DNA from: an uncultured Mycoplasmatota bacterium
GTDB taxonomy: Bacteria > Bacillota_I > Bacilli_A > RF39 > UBA660
DNA: 64,000 bases
NCBI GenBank assembly: GCA_946414095.1
Contig: CAMKNB010000002.1
Coordinates: 1-64,000, forward strand
Direction: 5' to 3'
In this document: positions 1 to 8,477 of the stretch, in pieces
Position numbering within the stretch: the first letter of the stretch is position 1
How the letters are laid out: each line of letters starts with the position of its first letter
Program-made: the position numbers and the translations under genes
Notes under the pieces: model-generated
The model's input: the letters and a program-made list of their open reading frames with translations, nothing else
What the model was told of the DNA's origin: nothing
Databases searched by the model: none

Positions 1-191
1 CAGTAGTAGAACCTGTGGCTGCACCAGTGGTAGAACCAACAGCAGTTCCAGTAGTAGAACCTGTGGCTGCACCAGTGGTAGAACCAACAGCAGTTCCAGT
101 AGTTGAACCTGTGGCTGCACCAGTGGTAGAACCAACAGCAGTTCCAGTTGTAGAGCCATCAGTGGTTACTTCTGAACAAACAATTCAATAA
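1..191 (+). CDS. C-terminal part of a repeat-tailed protein (partial)
   Basis: Only the 3' end is present; the frame opens at base 3 and stops with TAA at 189-191. Three perfect copies of a 48-base unit encode VVEPVAAPVVEPTAVP, followed by a short tail ending TSEQTIQ. Such Pro/Val/Glu/Ala repeats usually form an extended linker. The domain that would give a function lies upstream of the window. The composition resembles the repeat tail of the PilB-type ATPase at 60218-62170, so a surface or pilus protein is possible, but that is inference. Confidence 0.85.
   Translation, partial: VVEPVAAPVVEPTAVPVVEPVAAPVVEPTAVPVVEPVAAPVVEPTAVPVVEPSVVTSEQTIQ
3..146 (+). repeat. Three tandem 48-base coding repeats
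   Basis: Units at 3-50, 51-98 and 99-146 are nearly identical in DNA, with one or two silent-type changes such as gtagta versus gtagtt. Near identity at the DNA level indicates recent expansion by slippage or unequal recombination. The array may extend upstream of the window. Confidence 0.9.
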
Positions 192-249
192 TTAACTTAT
201 TAAAGAGTATTTATTACTCTTTTAAAATACGAAAAAGAGGTTATTAAAA

Positions 250-2208
250 ATGAAAAAAATATTTAAAACTTTGCTTCTGATATTATTAATAATTTTTTCT
301 TTATATGTAGTTAAAGCAGCAACTGAAGATACAACACCTCCAGTTTTAAAAGGTGTATCTATAGTAAATAATAAAGTTAGCGCAGGAGATAAATTATATT
401 TAAATATTGATGCATTTGATGATGTTAGTGGTATAGATGAAGAACATGTAAGTATAGGATTATATAGTTATAAAAAAGGATATGTTGATAATCAATATGA
501 TGTTGTATATAGTGATGATGAATCATATGTAATTCTTGATGATGATATGTTAGATGGAAAATATTTACTTGCATTTGTATGGTTAAGTGATAATAAGGGC
601 AATAATACGGTATATTATAATGAGAAAATAATTAAAGTAAATCCAGAAAAATTTAGTATAGATGATGGAGATGTATATTTAAAATTTAATACACCAGATG
701 TTGAAGTTAGTTCTAATTTAAAAGAAAATGATACTCTTCCTCCTGTACTTGAAAGTATAGAAATTGACAAAGAAGAAGCAAATGTTAATGAAAGTGTTAA
801 AGTTAAAATTAAAGCAAATGATGAAAGTGAAATAAAAAATATATTTGTAGATTTTTATAGAAAAGATGATAAAACTGGATATATTCCAACAAACGATTTA
901 ATACGTATAGATGATGATAATTTTGTAGATTTTATATATGATGAAAAAGAAAAAGTATATGTTGTACAATTTACTTTTAAAAAAACAGGAGAGTATATAT
1001 TAAGTCATTTGCAAATAGATGATAACTATTTAAATTCATCATATTATGGAAATTATGAAAGCAAAGAAGATTATAGATTTTTACTTGATAAAGAATATAA
1101 AGTAAAAGTTAATGGAACAGATGAAATACAAAATGATAATGATTTGCCAAGTTTAAATGGTATAAAACTTAACAAAAAATCTATAATAGCACCTGGTAAT
1201 ATAAATATTTATGTAGAAACAGATGATTTAGGAAGTGGAGTTAGTCATTGTTCAGCATTTTTTATATCAGATACTAAATATAAAGAATCTAAAAAGAAAA
1301 ATCAGTATGCTGATCCTGAAGTATATGCTTTTATGTCTTATGATGAAAGTGTAAAAAAATGTGTTGGTATTATTAATGTTGATCAATATACTAAATCAGA
1401 TACATATCATATAGGTGTATTACAAATAACTGATAAAAGTGGTAATACTGTTGCATATCATTCTCCAGTTATTGATGAAAATATTACATATGGTTCAAAT
1501 AGAAGAGATATGGAAGACATTACATTTGAAGTTAAAAAAGAATTTCCAAGTGATTTAATAACTTCAACTATCAATCCAGATATAGTTAATCAAATTAAAA
1601 AAGAAAAAGATGATTCAGTGATAATGATTGATGCTACGAAAAATACATTAGTTAAAAAAGAAATATTTGAAGCAATTCAAAATACAAATAAAACAATTTA
1701 TATTGAGTTTGATGGATATCAATGGGTATTTAATGGCAAAGATATTACTAATCCTAAAGATATTGATGTTACTATTAAAACTGAATCATTATCAAATAAT
1801 GATGTTGATAATTCAAATGATGACTATATTTCAATTATTTTTGCAGATAATGGAGAATTACCTGGCAAAGCAAAAATTAGGGTTAAATTAGACTATACAC
1901 ATAAGTATATAGAAGGATTTAATGATTTGATGTTGCTATTTTTAGATGAAGAAAAAGAAGAAAATCCTTTCAAAGTAGAAGTTAATAAAGTTGATTTAGC
2001 AGATGATGGTTTTTATGAATTTGAAATAACTCATAATAGTACATATGTATTAACAAATAAAGAAATTGTTTATAAAGAAAAAAGTAATGTTATAAACAAG
2101 ACTATTGACTTAAGTAATCCAATTATAATAGCAACTATTGCTATAATATGCATTATTATAGTTGTTATAACTGTTTGCTTAATAAAAAAGAAAAAAACTA
2201 AAGAATAG
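250..2208 (+). CDS. Secreted, membrane-anchored surface protein with three Ig-like repeats
   Basis: The 652-residue product starts with a signal peptide (MKK, then a Leu/Ile stretch, then VVKAA). Three related beta-sandwich-like segments follow, each opening with a similar phrase: TPPVLKGVSI near residue 29, LPPVLESIEI near 163 and LPSLNGIKLN near 298, each with a later Asp-rich turn (DDVSGID, NDESEIK, DDLGSGV). A transmembrane segment near residues 625-646 is followed by KKKKTKE, so the protein would be held in the membrane and face outward. The start follows GAAAAAGAGG. No catalytic motif was seen. An adhesin or envelope role is inference. A terminator overlaps the stop. Confidence 0.75.
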   Translation: MKKIFKTLLLILLIIFSLYVVKAATEDTTPPVLKGVSIVNNKVSAGDKLYLNIDAFDDVSGIDEEHVSIGLYSYKKGYVDNQYDVVYSDDESYVILDDDMLDGKYLLAFVWLSDNKGNNTVYYNEKIIKVNPEKFSIDDGDVYLKFNTPDVEVSSNLKENDTLPPVLESIEIDKEEANVNESVKVKIKANDESEIKNIFVDFYRKDDKTGYIPTNDLIRIDDDNFVDFIYDEKEKVYVVQFTFKKTGEYILSHLQIDDNYLNSSYYGNYESKEDYRFLLDKEYKVKVNGTDEIQNDNDLPSLNGIKLNKKSIIAPGNINIYVETDDLGSGVSHCSAFFISDTKYKESKKKNQYADPEVYAFMSYDESVKKCVGIINVDQYTKSDTYHIGVLQITDKSGNTVAYHSPVIDENITYGSNRRDMEDITFEVKKEFPSDLITSTINPDIVNQIKKEKDDSVIMIDATKNTLVKKEIFEAIQNTNKTIYIEFDGYQWVFNGKDITNPKDIDVTIKTESLSNNDVDNSNDDYISIIFADNGELPGKAKIRVKLDYTHKYIEGFNDLMLLFLDEEKEENPFKVEVNKVDLADDGFYEFEITHNSTYVLTNKEIVYKEKSNVINKTIDLSNPIIIATIAIICIIIVVITVCLIKKKKTKE

Positions 2209-2233
2209 TAATTTATATAAATACTATTTTTTT
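2204..2233 (+). terminator. Intrinsic terminator of the surface-protein gene
   Basis: AATAGTA (2204-2210, containing the stop codon) pairs with TACTATT (2222-2228), and a run of T follows. It separates the surface-protein gene from the alaS promoter. Confidence 0.65.
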
Positions 2234-2234
2234 C

Positions 2235-2263
2235 TTGCAATTAAGATTTAAATTTGATACAAT
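2235..2263 (+). promoter_or_regulatory. Promoter of the T-box/alaS unit
   Basis: TTGCAA at 2235-2240 and TACAAT at 2258-2263 are 17 bases apart, with an extended -10 TG at 2255-2256. Transcription would begin near 2270, just before stem I of the T-box. Confidence 0.65.
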
Positions 2264-2264
2264 T

Positions 2265-2459
2265 TATTTCGTTGAAAGACGAGTAAAATAATTAATTATT
2301 TTAAAGAGAGTTAGTGGAAGGTGAAAACTAACAATAATATTATTTGAAGCTACTTTCATTATTTGAGTTAATCACTCACGGTTAAAACCGTTATATTAAG
2401 TAAGTTAAATAAAGGATGGTACCGTCTATATGACTCCTTGTGTACTATTCTTTTTTTGT
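2265..2459 (+). promoter_or_regulatory. T-box riboswitch, alanine-specific
   Basis: Stem I is closed by GAAAG (2274-2278) with CTTTC (2353-2357). The specifier loop carries GCT (2349-2351), an alanine codon. The T-box core AAAGGATGGTACCG is at 2411-2424. Its TGGT bulge (2417-2420) complements an ACCA acceptor end, as expected for tRNA-Ala with A73. The terminator form pairs GGATGGTAC (2414-2422) with GTACTATTC (2442-2450), including G-U pairs, followed by seven T. Uncharged tRNA-Ala should favour the antiterminator and switch alaS on. Confidence 0.93.
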
Positions 2460-2474
2460 TTTTAGGAGGGAAAT

Positions 2475-4217
2475 ATGAATTTAAAAAATTTATTTATTGA
2501 TTTTTTTGTTAGTAAAGGACATAAACAAATACCTAGTGCACCTGTAGTTCCAGAAAATGATCCAAGTGTTTTATTTAATACTGCAGGAATGCAACCATTA
2601 ATACCATATTTAATGGGAGAACCTCATCCATATGGAACTAGATTATGTGACTATCAAAAATGCATTAGAACAAATGATTTAGATAATATAGGCGATTCAT
2701 ATCATCATACATTTTTCGAAATGCTTGGAAATTGGTCTTTAGGAGATTATTTCAAAGAGGAAGCTATAGAGTGGAGTTTTGAATTTTTAACTAAAGTTTT
2801 AAATATACCAGTAGAAAAATTAGCAGTGACAGTTTTTGAAGGAAATGACAAGATTCCTTTTGATCAGACTTCTCATGATAAATGGTTAAGTTTAGGAATA
2901 AAAGAAACAAAAATAGCAAGAACAAAGGATGATAATTTTTGGATAGCAGGTGAAACTGGTCCTTGTGGTCCGGATACTGAAATGTTTTATTTTAGAAGCA
3001 ATGATGAAATACCAGAAGTATTTGATCCAGAAGATGAAAGATGGGTTGAAATATGGAATGATGTATTCATGCAATATTATAAAGATGAAAAGGGTAATAT
3101 TAGTGAACTTCCAAAAAAGAATGTTGATACTGGTATGGGTTTAGAGAGAACAGTTGCAATTTTAGAAGGAGTAGATGATAATTATACTTCTAGTGTATGG
3201 AAAGATATAATAGAAGAAATTGAAAAAATATCAAATTTACCATATAAAGGTAATGAAAAATCAATGAGAATAATAGCTGATCATATTAGAACATCAGTAT
3301 TTATTAGTGCAGACTATAGTGGTATTAAACCATCAAATGTAGGACAAGGATATATACTTAGAAGACTTATTAGAAGAGCAATTAGACACGCTAAAAAACT
3401 TGGAATAGACATTAATAGTAACTGGGATGAATTAATAGCAGAAAAAATAATAGAAAAATATGATAAGTATTATAAAGAATTAAAAGATAATAAAAATGTA
3501 GTAATAGATGTATTAAAAAACGAAAAAATTAAATTTAATAGAACAATAGAAAAAGGACTTAGAGAATTCGAAAAAGTTGCTAACAAAGATATAGATGGAG
3601 TAAGTGCATTTCATTTATTTGATACCTATGGTTTTCCAATTGAATTAACAGAAGAATTAGCAAATGAAAAAGGATTAAAAGTAGATATCGAAGGTTTTAA
3701 AGCAAAATTTAAAGAACATCAAGAATTATCAAGAACAGCTTCTCAAGGACAATTTAAAGGTGGACTTGGAGGTCATTCAGAAAAAGAAACTATGTATCAT
3801 ACAGCAACACATCTTTTAAATGCTGCTTTAAAGCAAACTGTATCTAAAGATGTTCATCAAAAGGGATCTAATATTACTGAAGAGAGAATGAGATTTGACT
3901 TTAGTTGTGATCATAAATTAACAGATGAAGAAAAACAAAATACTGAAGCTTTAGTTAATAAATGGATTAATGAAGGACATGAAGTAACACAAGAAGAAAT
4001 GAAAAAAGAAGATGCTATTAAAAGTGGAGCAGAATGCATGTTTATAGAGAAGTATCCTGATATTGTAACAGTTTATTCAATAGGAGACTTTTCAAAAGAA
4101 TTATGTGGTGGTCCACATGTTAAAAATACTAAGGAACTAGGTCACTTTAAAATAGTAAAAGAAGAAGCAAGTAGTGCTGGCGTTAGAAGAATAAAAGCAA
4201 TATTAGAAGATAAGTAA
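2475..4217 (+). CDS. alaS: Alanine--tRNA ligase, short form lacking the C-terminal domain
   Basis: Charges tRNA-Ala with alanine in the cytoplasm. The class II catalytic core is clear at the N-terminus (TAGMQPLIPY, KCIRTND, HHTFFEMLGNWSLGDYF, ETGPCGPDTEMFY). The editing domain follows, with the HTATH zinc motif near residue 442 and CGGPH near 543. The protein is 580 residues, whereas typical bacterial AlaRS is about 870: the beta-barrel before the editing site is shortened and the C-Ala (DHHA1-like) domain is missing. The N-terminal wording resembles short AlaRS forms known from candidate phyla and some Firmicutes. An upstream alanine T-box and an AGGAGGG ribosome site support real expression. 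Whether a second, full-length AlaRS exists elsewhere is unknown. Confidence 0.9.
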   Translation: MNLKNLFIDFFVSKGHKQIPSAPVVPENDPSVLFNTAGMQPLIPYLMGEPHPYGTRLCDYQKCIRTNDLDNIGDSYHHTFFEMLGNWSLGDYFKEEAIEWSFEFLTKVLNIPVEKLAVTVFEGNDKIPFDQTSHDKWLSLGIKETKIARTKDDNFWIAGETGPCGPDTEMFYFRSNDEIPEVFDPEDERWVEIWNDVFMQYYKDEKGNISELPKKNVDTGMGLERTVAILEGVDDNYTSSVWKDIIEEIEKISNLPYKGNEKSMRIIADHIRTSVFISADYSGIKPSNVGQGYILRRLIRRAIRHAKKLGIDINSNWDELIAEKIIEKYDKYYKELKDNKNVVIDVLKNEKIKFNRTIEKGLREFEKVANKDIDGVSAFHLFDTYGFPIELTEELANEKGLKVDIEGFKAKFKEHQELSRTASQGQFKGGLGGHSEKETMYHTATHLLNAALKQTVSKDVHQKGSNITEERMRFDFSCDHKLTDEEKQNTEALVNKWINEGHEVTQEEMKKEDAIKSGAECMFIEKYPDIVTVYSIGDFSKELCGGPHVKNTKELGHFKIVKEEASSAGVRRIKAILEDK

Positions 4218-4230
4218 TTATCTTCTTTTT
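4205..4230 (+). terminator. Terminator of alaS
   Basis: AGAAGATAA (4205-4213) pairs with TTATCTTCT (4218-4226), followed by T. The stop codon lies in the loop. Confidence 0.7.
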
Positions 4231-4232
4231 AA

Positions 4233-4260
4233 TTGACAAAAATGGTAATAAATGTATAAT
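4233..4260 (+). promoter_or_regulatory. Sigma-A-type promoter
   Basis: Perfect TTGACA (4233-4238) and TATAAT (4255-4260), 16 bases apart, upstream of the gene at 4289. Confidence 0.75.
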
Positions 4261-4288
4261 AATATTTACAATTATTTACGGGGGATAT

Positions 4289-4663
4289 ATGGATAATAAT
4301 AGTTTAATATTAGGAAAAATACCTACTTCTGGAGGAGGTATTACAAAGACATATGAAGAGAGTAGATTTGTTTTTATTCGAAAAGATTCTCATGAAGAAT
4401 ATTGTTTAAAAAACAATTATGAGTTTTATCTTAATACAAAAACAAATGAAATTACACCAGATACAAATGAAGAAGATACATATAAAGAAATGGTTATTTT
4501 AAGTATCTTACCATACGGAGGAGTTAGTCAACATGGTGGACTTTATCATGATTTTATTGTAGAAGTTATTGAGAAAGATATTCTAAGAGCTCATTTATAT
4601 GATGAAAGAATGATTATGGAAGAATTATTAAAAAATAGTCAAAATGCACTAACATTAAAATAG
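4289..4663 (+). CDS. Conserved-looking protein of unknown function
   Basis: The 124-residue protein has no signal peptide or membrane segment and is probably cytoplasmic. Glycine-rich turns occur near the start (TSGGGITK) and in the middle (LPYGGVSQHGGLYHD), in an otherwise alpha/beta-like sequence. I do not recognise the family. A GGGGGA ribosome site precedes the ATG and a strong promoter lies upstream. The next gene starts eight bases after the stop, so the two are co-transcribed. Confidence 0.7.
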   Translation: MDNNSLILGKIPTSGGGITKTYEESRFVFIRKDSHEEYCLKNNYEFYLNTKTNEITPDTNEEDTYKEMVILSILPYGGVSQHGGLYHDFIVEVIEKDILRAHLYDERMIMEELLKNSQNALTLK

Positions 4664-4671
4664 GAGAAAAA

Positions 4672-5442
4672 ATGCAAATAGGATTAGTAGATTATGAACC
4701 AGCTGAGTTATTTTCTGATGATATTAAGGAATTAGAAGAATTATATGTATTTTATAAGGAAGCCTGTGAAGATTTAAAATCTTTGATTAATAGTGATTTA
4801 GATATAAATGAATATTGGGATATAATAGATAGATATTATAATATTGAATTATTTGAAAGTGAAAATGATACTATAATGGATTGTCATAAATTAGGTATTA
4901 AGCCAAAAAGATTATTAACTGATTTTATTTTATATGAAAAAGATACTCAAGCTCCTAAGTTTTATTTCGAAGATTGGATTATAATGGAAACTGGAAAAGT
5001 AGATACAAGAAAAATATATTCTGAAGATGAAATAGACAATTTATTAGATGAAGAACAAATGGTAGTATTATATCCATTTGCATATAGACCTGCATCAAAG
5101 AGATTACAACATGTACCTAATGATAATAGTAGTTATGATTTAACTTGCAATGGAAAATTTGTAATAGATGAAAGTGAATTAGATGTAACATATGGTAAAC
5201 TTGAAAATATAACATATTATAAAAATTGGCTTAAAACTCAGTTTAGTATTTTTAATAGTAGAGAAATACAGTCTAAAATGAGAAATAATATATTTACTAA
5301 AGAAAAACTAGAGCAAGATATAGCATCTTATAGATTTAGAGCATTACAAGTATTAAAACTAATTAGAAATTTAGCACAAAAATCTAACTTAAATTTAGAT
5401 AATGCAATAAAAGAAGAGAGAGTTGCTTTAATAAAAAAATAA
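4672..5442 (+). CDS. Protein of unknown function
   Basis: The 256-residue acidic protein is probably soluble, with no signal peptide or transmembrane stretch. It begins MQIGLVDYEP and is rich in helix-forming Glu/Lys/Leu segments, with a predicted helical C-terminus (residues 200-250). AGGAG precedes the ATG. It is the second gene of a two-gene unit with 4289-4663. I recognise no family and no catalytic motif. Confidence 0.7.
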   Translation: MQIGLVDYEPAELFSDDIKELEELYVFYKEACEDLKSLINSDLDINEYWDIIDRYYNIELFESENDTIMDCHKLGIKPKRLLTDFILYEKDTQAPKFYFEDWIIMETGKVDTRKIYSEDEIDNLLDEEQMVVLYPFAYRPASKRLQHVPNDNSSYDLTCNGKFVIDESELDVTYGKLENITYYKNWLKTQFSIFNSREIQSKMRNNIFTKEKLEQDIASYRFRALQVLKLIRNLAQKSNLNLDNAIKEERVALIKK

Positions 5443-5447
5443 ATATA

Positions 5448-5474
5448 TTGTCCATATTATTTTTATGCTATAAT
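5448..5474 (+). promoter_or_regulatory. Probable promoter of the lipoprotein gene
   Basis: TTGTCC (5448-5453) and TATAAT (5469-5474), with a short 15-base spacer, begin just after the preceding stop codon. Confidence 0.5.
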
Positions 5475-5503
5475 GATTATATAAATAGTAGGGAGAAATG
5501 AAA

Positions 5504-6604
5504 ATGAAAAAAAGCTTATTATTAATAATTATTATGGGTTTATTTCTAGTAGGATGTGAAAGAACAACAAGAATAAATATAAGAAATGCAGCAGTAGAAG
5601 ATTTAAATAAAAGATACAATGAAAATTTTGAATACGCAGCAAATTATGAAGATCAATTTGGAGCTAGTTATGATTCTTTTTACTTAGAATCAAAAGATGT
5701 AAATTCACCTGTATATGGAAAATATATTTATGTTATGGTAGAAAATTATAAATCTGATAATTATACCATTAGAGATAATTATTTGGCTATGAAATATGAA
5801 AAGCAAACGGAAGATTATATTACTCAAAAGGTTCATAAGTACTTTAATAGTGCAAATATATATTATACTTGTGAAAAAAAGAGCTTATGCAAAACATCAT
5901 TTTTAAATACTGGATTAAATAGTAATACATCATTTGATGAATTTTTAAAAAACACAAATCAATTTAATATTGAACTTTTTGCTAAAATTGAACTTAAAGA
6001 AAGTGAATTCTATGATAGAAAATTACTAGATGATTTAACAAATGAAATTGATATTAATTATTTTTACTTTGATTATTATATTATGAAAGATGAACGCTTT
6101 GGAACTATAAAGCGAGATGATTTTGGGTATTATATAGATCATGACTATTCAATAATAAAATATTTAGCAAATACTTCTGGAAAAGATGGTAAAAAGGTGG
6201 TCAATATTTATCGAGAAGATATATTAACACAAAAATACAAAAAAGAAACTGAAAGATATATATTAGATATTGCAAGACAAAACTATAGTGAATTAGAACT
6301 TAACAAGTGGAGAAGTTTTAGCGCTCATGAATCATATGATTTAGATTTGAATGCAACATTTGACGAATATTTAAGGAATAGAGATGTTGCATTTACTATT
6401 AATTTTAAAGTTAGAAAAAGTGATTACTCTAGGGAAAAGTTTGATAATATTGTTAATAAATTTGTAGAAGATGGCTTAGAATTTTATCTTTATTTGTATG
6501 TTATAGAAGATAGTGAATTTGAAGAAAGAGAAACATCATCTTCTTACATTAGAGCAATTAAATATTTAAATGAAGAAGTAGATTATTATGATCGTATAGA
6601 ATAA
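5504..6604 (+). CDS. Putative lipoprotein of unknown function
   Basis: The N-terminus is a lipoprotein signal (MKKSLLLIIIMGLFLVGC) with lipobox LVGC, so the mature protein should be anchored outside the membrane through Cys near residue 18. The remaining roughly 350 residues are rich in Tyr, Asp, Asn and Lys. They show two loosely similar halves: TSFDEFLKNTNQFNIELFAKI and then ATFDEYLRNRDVAFTINFKV, each followed by a KES/KSDY segment, suggesting an internal duplication. The ATG at 5504 is preferred because GGGAGA (5491-5496) is seven bases upstream, while the ATG at 5498 is only one base from it. No family was recognised. Confidence 0.75.
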   Translation: MKKSLLLIIIMGLFLVGCERTTRINIRNAAVEDLNKRYNENFEYAANYEDQFGASYDSFYLESKDVNSPVYGKYIYVMVENYKSDNYTIRDNYLAMKYEKQTEDYITQKVHKYFNSANIYYTCEKKSLCKTSFLNTGLNSNTSFDEFLKNTNQFNIELFAKIELKESEFYDRKLLDDLTNEIDINYFYFDYYIMKDERFGTIKRDDFGYYIDHDYSIIKYLANTSGKDGKKVVNIYREDILTQKYKKETERYILDIARQNYSELELNKWRSFSAHESYDLDLNATFDEYLRNRDVAFTINFKVRKSDYSREKFDNIVNKFVEDGLEFYLYLYVIEDSEFEERETSSSYIRAIKYLNEEVDYYDRIE

Positions 6605-6651
6605 TTTTGTTTGAATAATCTGTAGAATTAATAAAAAATAAAAAGATAAAT

Positions 6652-6688
6652 ATAGAATTTATAAGAGAATTATAAATTCTATTTTATT
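6652..6688 (+). terminator. Intrinsic terminator before rlmN
   Basis: A 13-base perfect stem, ATAGAATTTATAA (6652-6664) with TTATAAATTCTAT (6670-6682), has a five-base loop and a following TTTTATTT. Confidence 0.8.
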
Positions 6689-6690
6689 TG

Positions 6691-6699
6691 TGCTATAAT
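6691..6699 (+). promoter_or_regulatory. Extended -10 promoter of rlmN
   Basis: TGCTATAAT at 6691-6699 with no good -35. The predicted start near 6706 coincides with the GGTGA ribosome site (6706-6710), giving a leader of about ten bases. Confidence 0.6.
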
Positions 6700-6715
6700 T
6701 ATTTTGGTGAATATT

Positions 6716-7735
6716 ATGAATATTTATGATTTTACATTGACTGAACTTGAAGAATATTTAGTAAAAAATGGTTTTAAAAAATATAATGCTACTCAAATAA
6801 TAGAATGGATTTATGAAAAAAAAGTTTATGATTTTAATAAAATGACTAATTTAAGCAAAAAACTTATTTCTTTTTTAAATGAAAATTTAGTTTTTGAAAA
6901 TTTAGAAGTAATTGAAGTTGAAAAAAGTACTCTTGCTAATAAGTATTTATTAAAATTAAAAGATAATAATAAAATAGAATGTGTACTTATGAATCATGAT
7001 TATGGGTATTCACTTTGTGTATCTAGTCAAGTAGGATGCAATATGGGATGTTCTTTTTGTGAAAGTGGAAGACTAAAAAAAGTTAGAGATTTAACGCTTG
7101 GAGAATTAGTTGGACAAGTATTATGTGTATCAAAATACGAGAATATTAGAATAGATAGTATTGTTGTTATGGGAATTGGAGAACCTTTTGATAATTTTAA
7201 CAATATTAAAAGATTTATAAGTGTTGTAACTAACAATAAAATGATTAATATTGGCCAAAGACACTTAACAATATCTACTTGTGGATTAGTTCCTAAAATA
7301 TATGAATTTGCAGATCTTGAAACTGGTGTAAATTTGGCAATAAGTTTACATGCTCCTAATAATGAAATAAGAGATAAAATCATGAAAGTAAATCATGCTT
7401 ATAAAATAGAAAAAGTTATGGAAGCACTTGACTATTATATTTCTAAAACAAATAGAAGAGTAACAATCGAATATATTATGTTAGAAGGAATAAATGATAG
7501 TGATGAGTGTGCACGTGAACTAGCAAAACTAATTAAGGGTAAACTTATGTATGTTAATTTGATTCCTTATAATGAAACTTCAAATATTGACATGAAAAGA
7601 AGTAATCTCTTTAAAATAAAAAGTTTTTATGATATACTTAAATCGAACAATATAAATGTGACAATAAGAAAAGAAATGGGCGGTAATTTATCTGCTGCTT
7701 GTGGACAATTACGTGCTAATGCAGAAAGGTTGTGA
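6716..7735 (+). CDS. rlmN: 23S rRNA (adenine-2503-C2)-methyltransferase RlmN
   Basis: Radical-SAM enzyme that methylates C2 of A2503 in 23S rRNA, and of A37 in some tRNAs. The radical-SAM cluster motif is CNMGCSFC near residue 108. Also visible are the GEPFDN segment, the ISLHAPNNEIRDKIMKVN segment and the C-terminal Cys in SAACGQL, expected to carry the methyl intermediate. The 339-residue length is normal for the family. The ATG at 6716 is chosen because GGTGA lies five bases upstream; a TTG at 6704 would overlap the predicted transcription start. prpC follows three bases after the stop, as in many Firmicutes. Confidence 0.96.
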   Translation: MNIYDFTLTELEEYLVKNGFKKYNATQIIEWIYEKKVYDFNKMTNLSKKLISFLNENLVFENLEVIEVEKSTLANKYLLKLKDNNKIECVLMNHDYGYSLCVSSQVGCNMGCSFCESGRLKKVRDLTLGELVGQVLCVSKYENIRIDSIVVMGIGEPFDNFNNIKRFISVVTNNKMINIGQRHLTISTCGLVPKIYEFADLETGVNLAISLHAPNNEIRDKIMKVNHAYKIEKVMEALDYYISKTNRRVTIEYIMLEGINDSDECARELAKLIKGKLMYVNLIPYNETSNIDMKRSNLFKIKSFYDILKSNNINVTIRKEMGGNLSAACGQLRANAERL

Positions 7736-7738
7736 AAT

Positions 7739-8476
7739 ATGAAAGCATATTATCAAACAGACCCTGGTAAAGTTAGAAGCCATAATGAAGACTCTGTTAA
7801 TATTGTTGAAAATAATAATGGAGAAACACTTGTAGTTGTGGCTGATGGAATGGGAGGACATAAAGCTGGTGAAGTTGCAAGTTCTCTTGTTGTAAATGAA
7901 TTAAGTCGTAGATTTAGTGAATTATCTAGTATAGGTACTAAAGAAGAAGCAGTGGTTTGGTTAAAAGAAATAATTGATGAAATTAATATAAAAATATTAA
8001 AATATGCTGAAGAACATGTTGATGCTGCAGGACTTGGCACAACTTGTGTTTGTGCGATTGTTACAAATGATTTCTTATTATTTGGAAACATTGGAGATTC
8101 AAGTGGCTATGTTTATAAAAAAGGAAAACTTTATAAAGTTACAAAAGATCATACTCTTGTAAATATATTACTTGAAAGTGGTGAACTTACAGAAAGTGCT
8201 GCTAAAATGCATCCACAAAAGAATGTACTTATGAAAGCACTTGGTGCTGCTGAAAAAATAGAAATGGATATTTTTGATGTAGAGAGAGATGTTGATGGCA
8301 TTTTCTTATGTAGTGATGGTCTTACTAACATGATGAGTGTAGAACAAATGGAAAAAGTATTAAATGATAATGATTTAGAATTAGAAGAGCAGGTTGGCAA
8401 AATGATTATGAAAGCTAATATGCGTGGGGGAACGGATAATATTACAATTGCATGTTTAAGATTCGGTGGTGAATAG
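7739..8476 (+). CDS. prpC: PP2C-type Ser/Thr protein phosphatase (PrpC/Stp)
   Basis: Removes phosphate from serine and threonine residues modified by the partner kinase PrkC. The 245-residue single-domain protein shows the PP2C metal-binding motifs: RSHNEDSVN near residue 13, VADGMGGHKAGEVAS near 36, GDSSGYVY near 119, LCSDGLTNM near 191 and GGTDNIT near 230. It is encoded between rlmN and prkC and abuts prkC, the standard Firmicutes arrangement that keeps the two opposed activities in balance. Confidence 0.96.
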   Translation: MKAYYQTDPGKVRSHNEDSVNIVENNNGETLVVVADGMGGHKAGEVASSLVVNELSRRFSELSSIGTKEEAVVWLKEIIDEINIKILKYAEEHVDAAGLGTTCVCAIVTNDFLLFGNIGDSSGYVYKKGKLYKVTKDHTLVNILLESGELTESAAKMHPQKNVLMKALGAAEKIEMDIFDVERDVDGIFLCSDGLTNMMSVEQMEKVLNDNDLELEEQVGKMIMKANMRGGTDNITIACLRFGGE

Positions 8477-8477
8477 T

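Noticed and set aside
1..146. 48-base direct repeats as a possible iteron or CRISPR
   Set aside because: They form an open reading frame ending in TAA, with no spacer structure.
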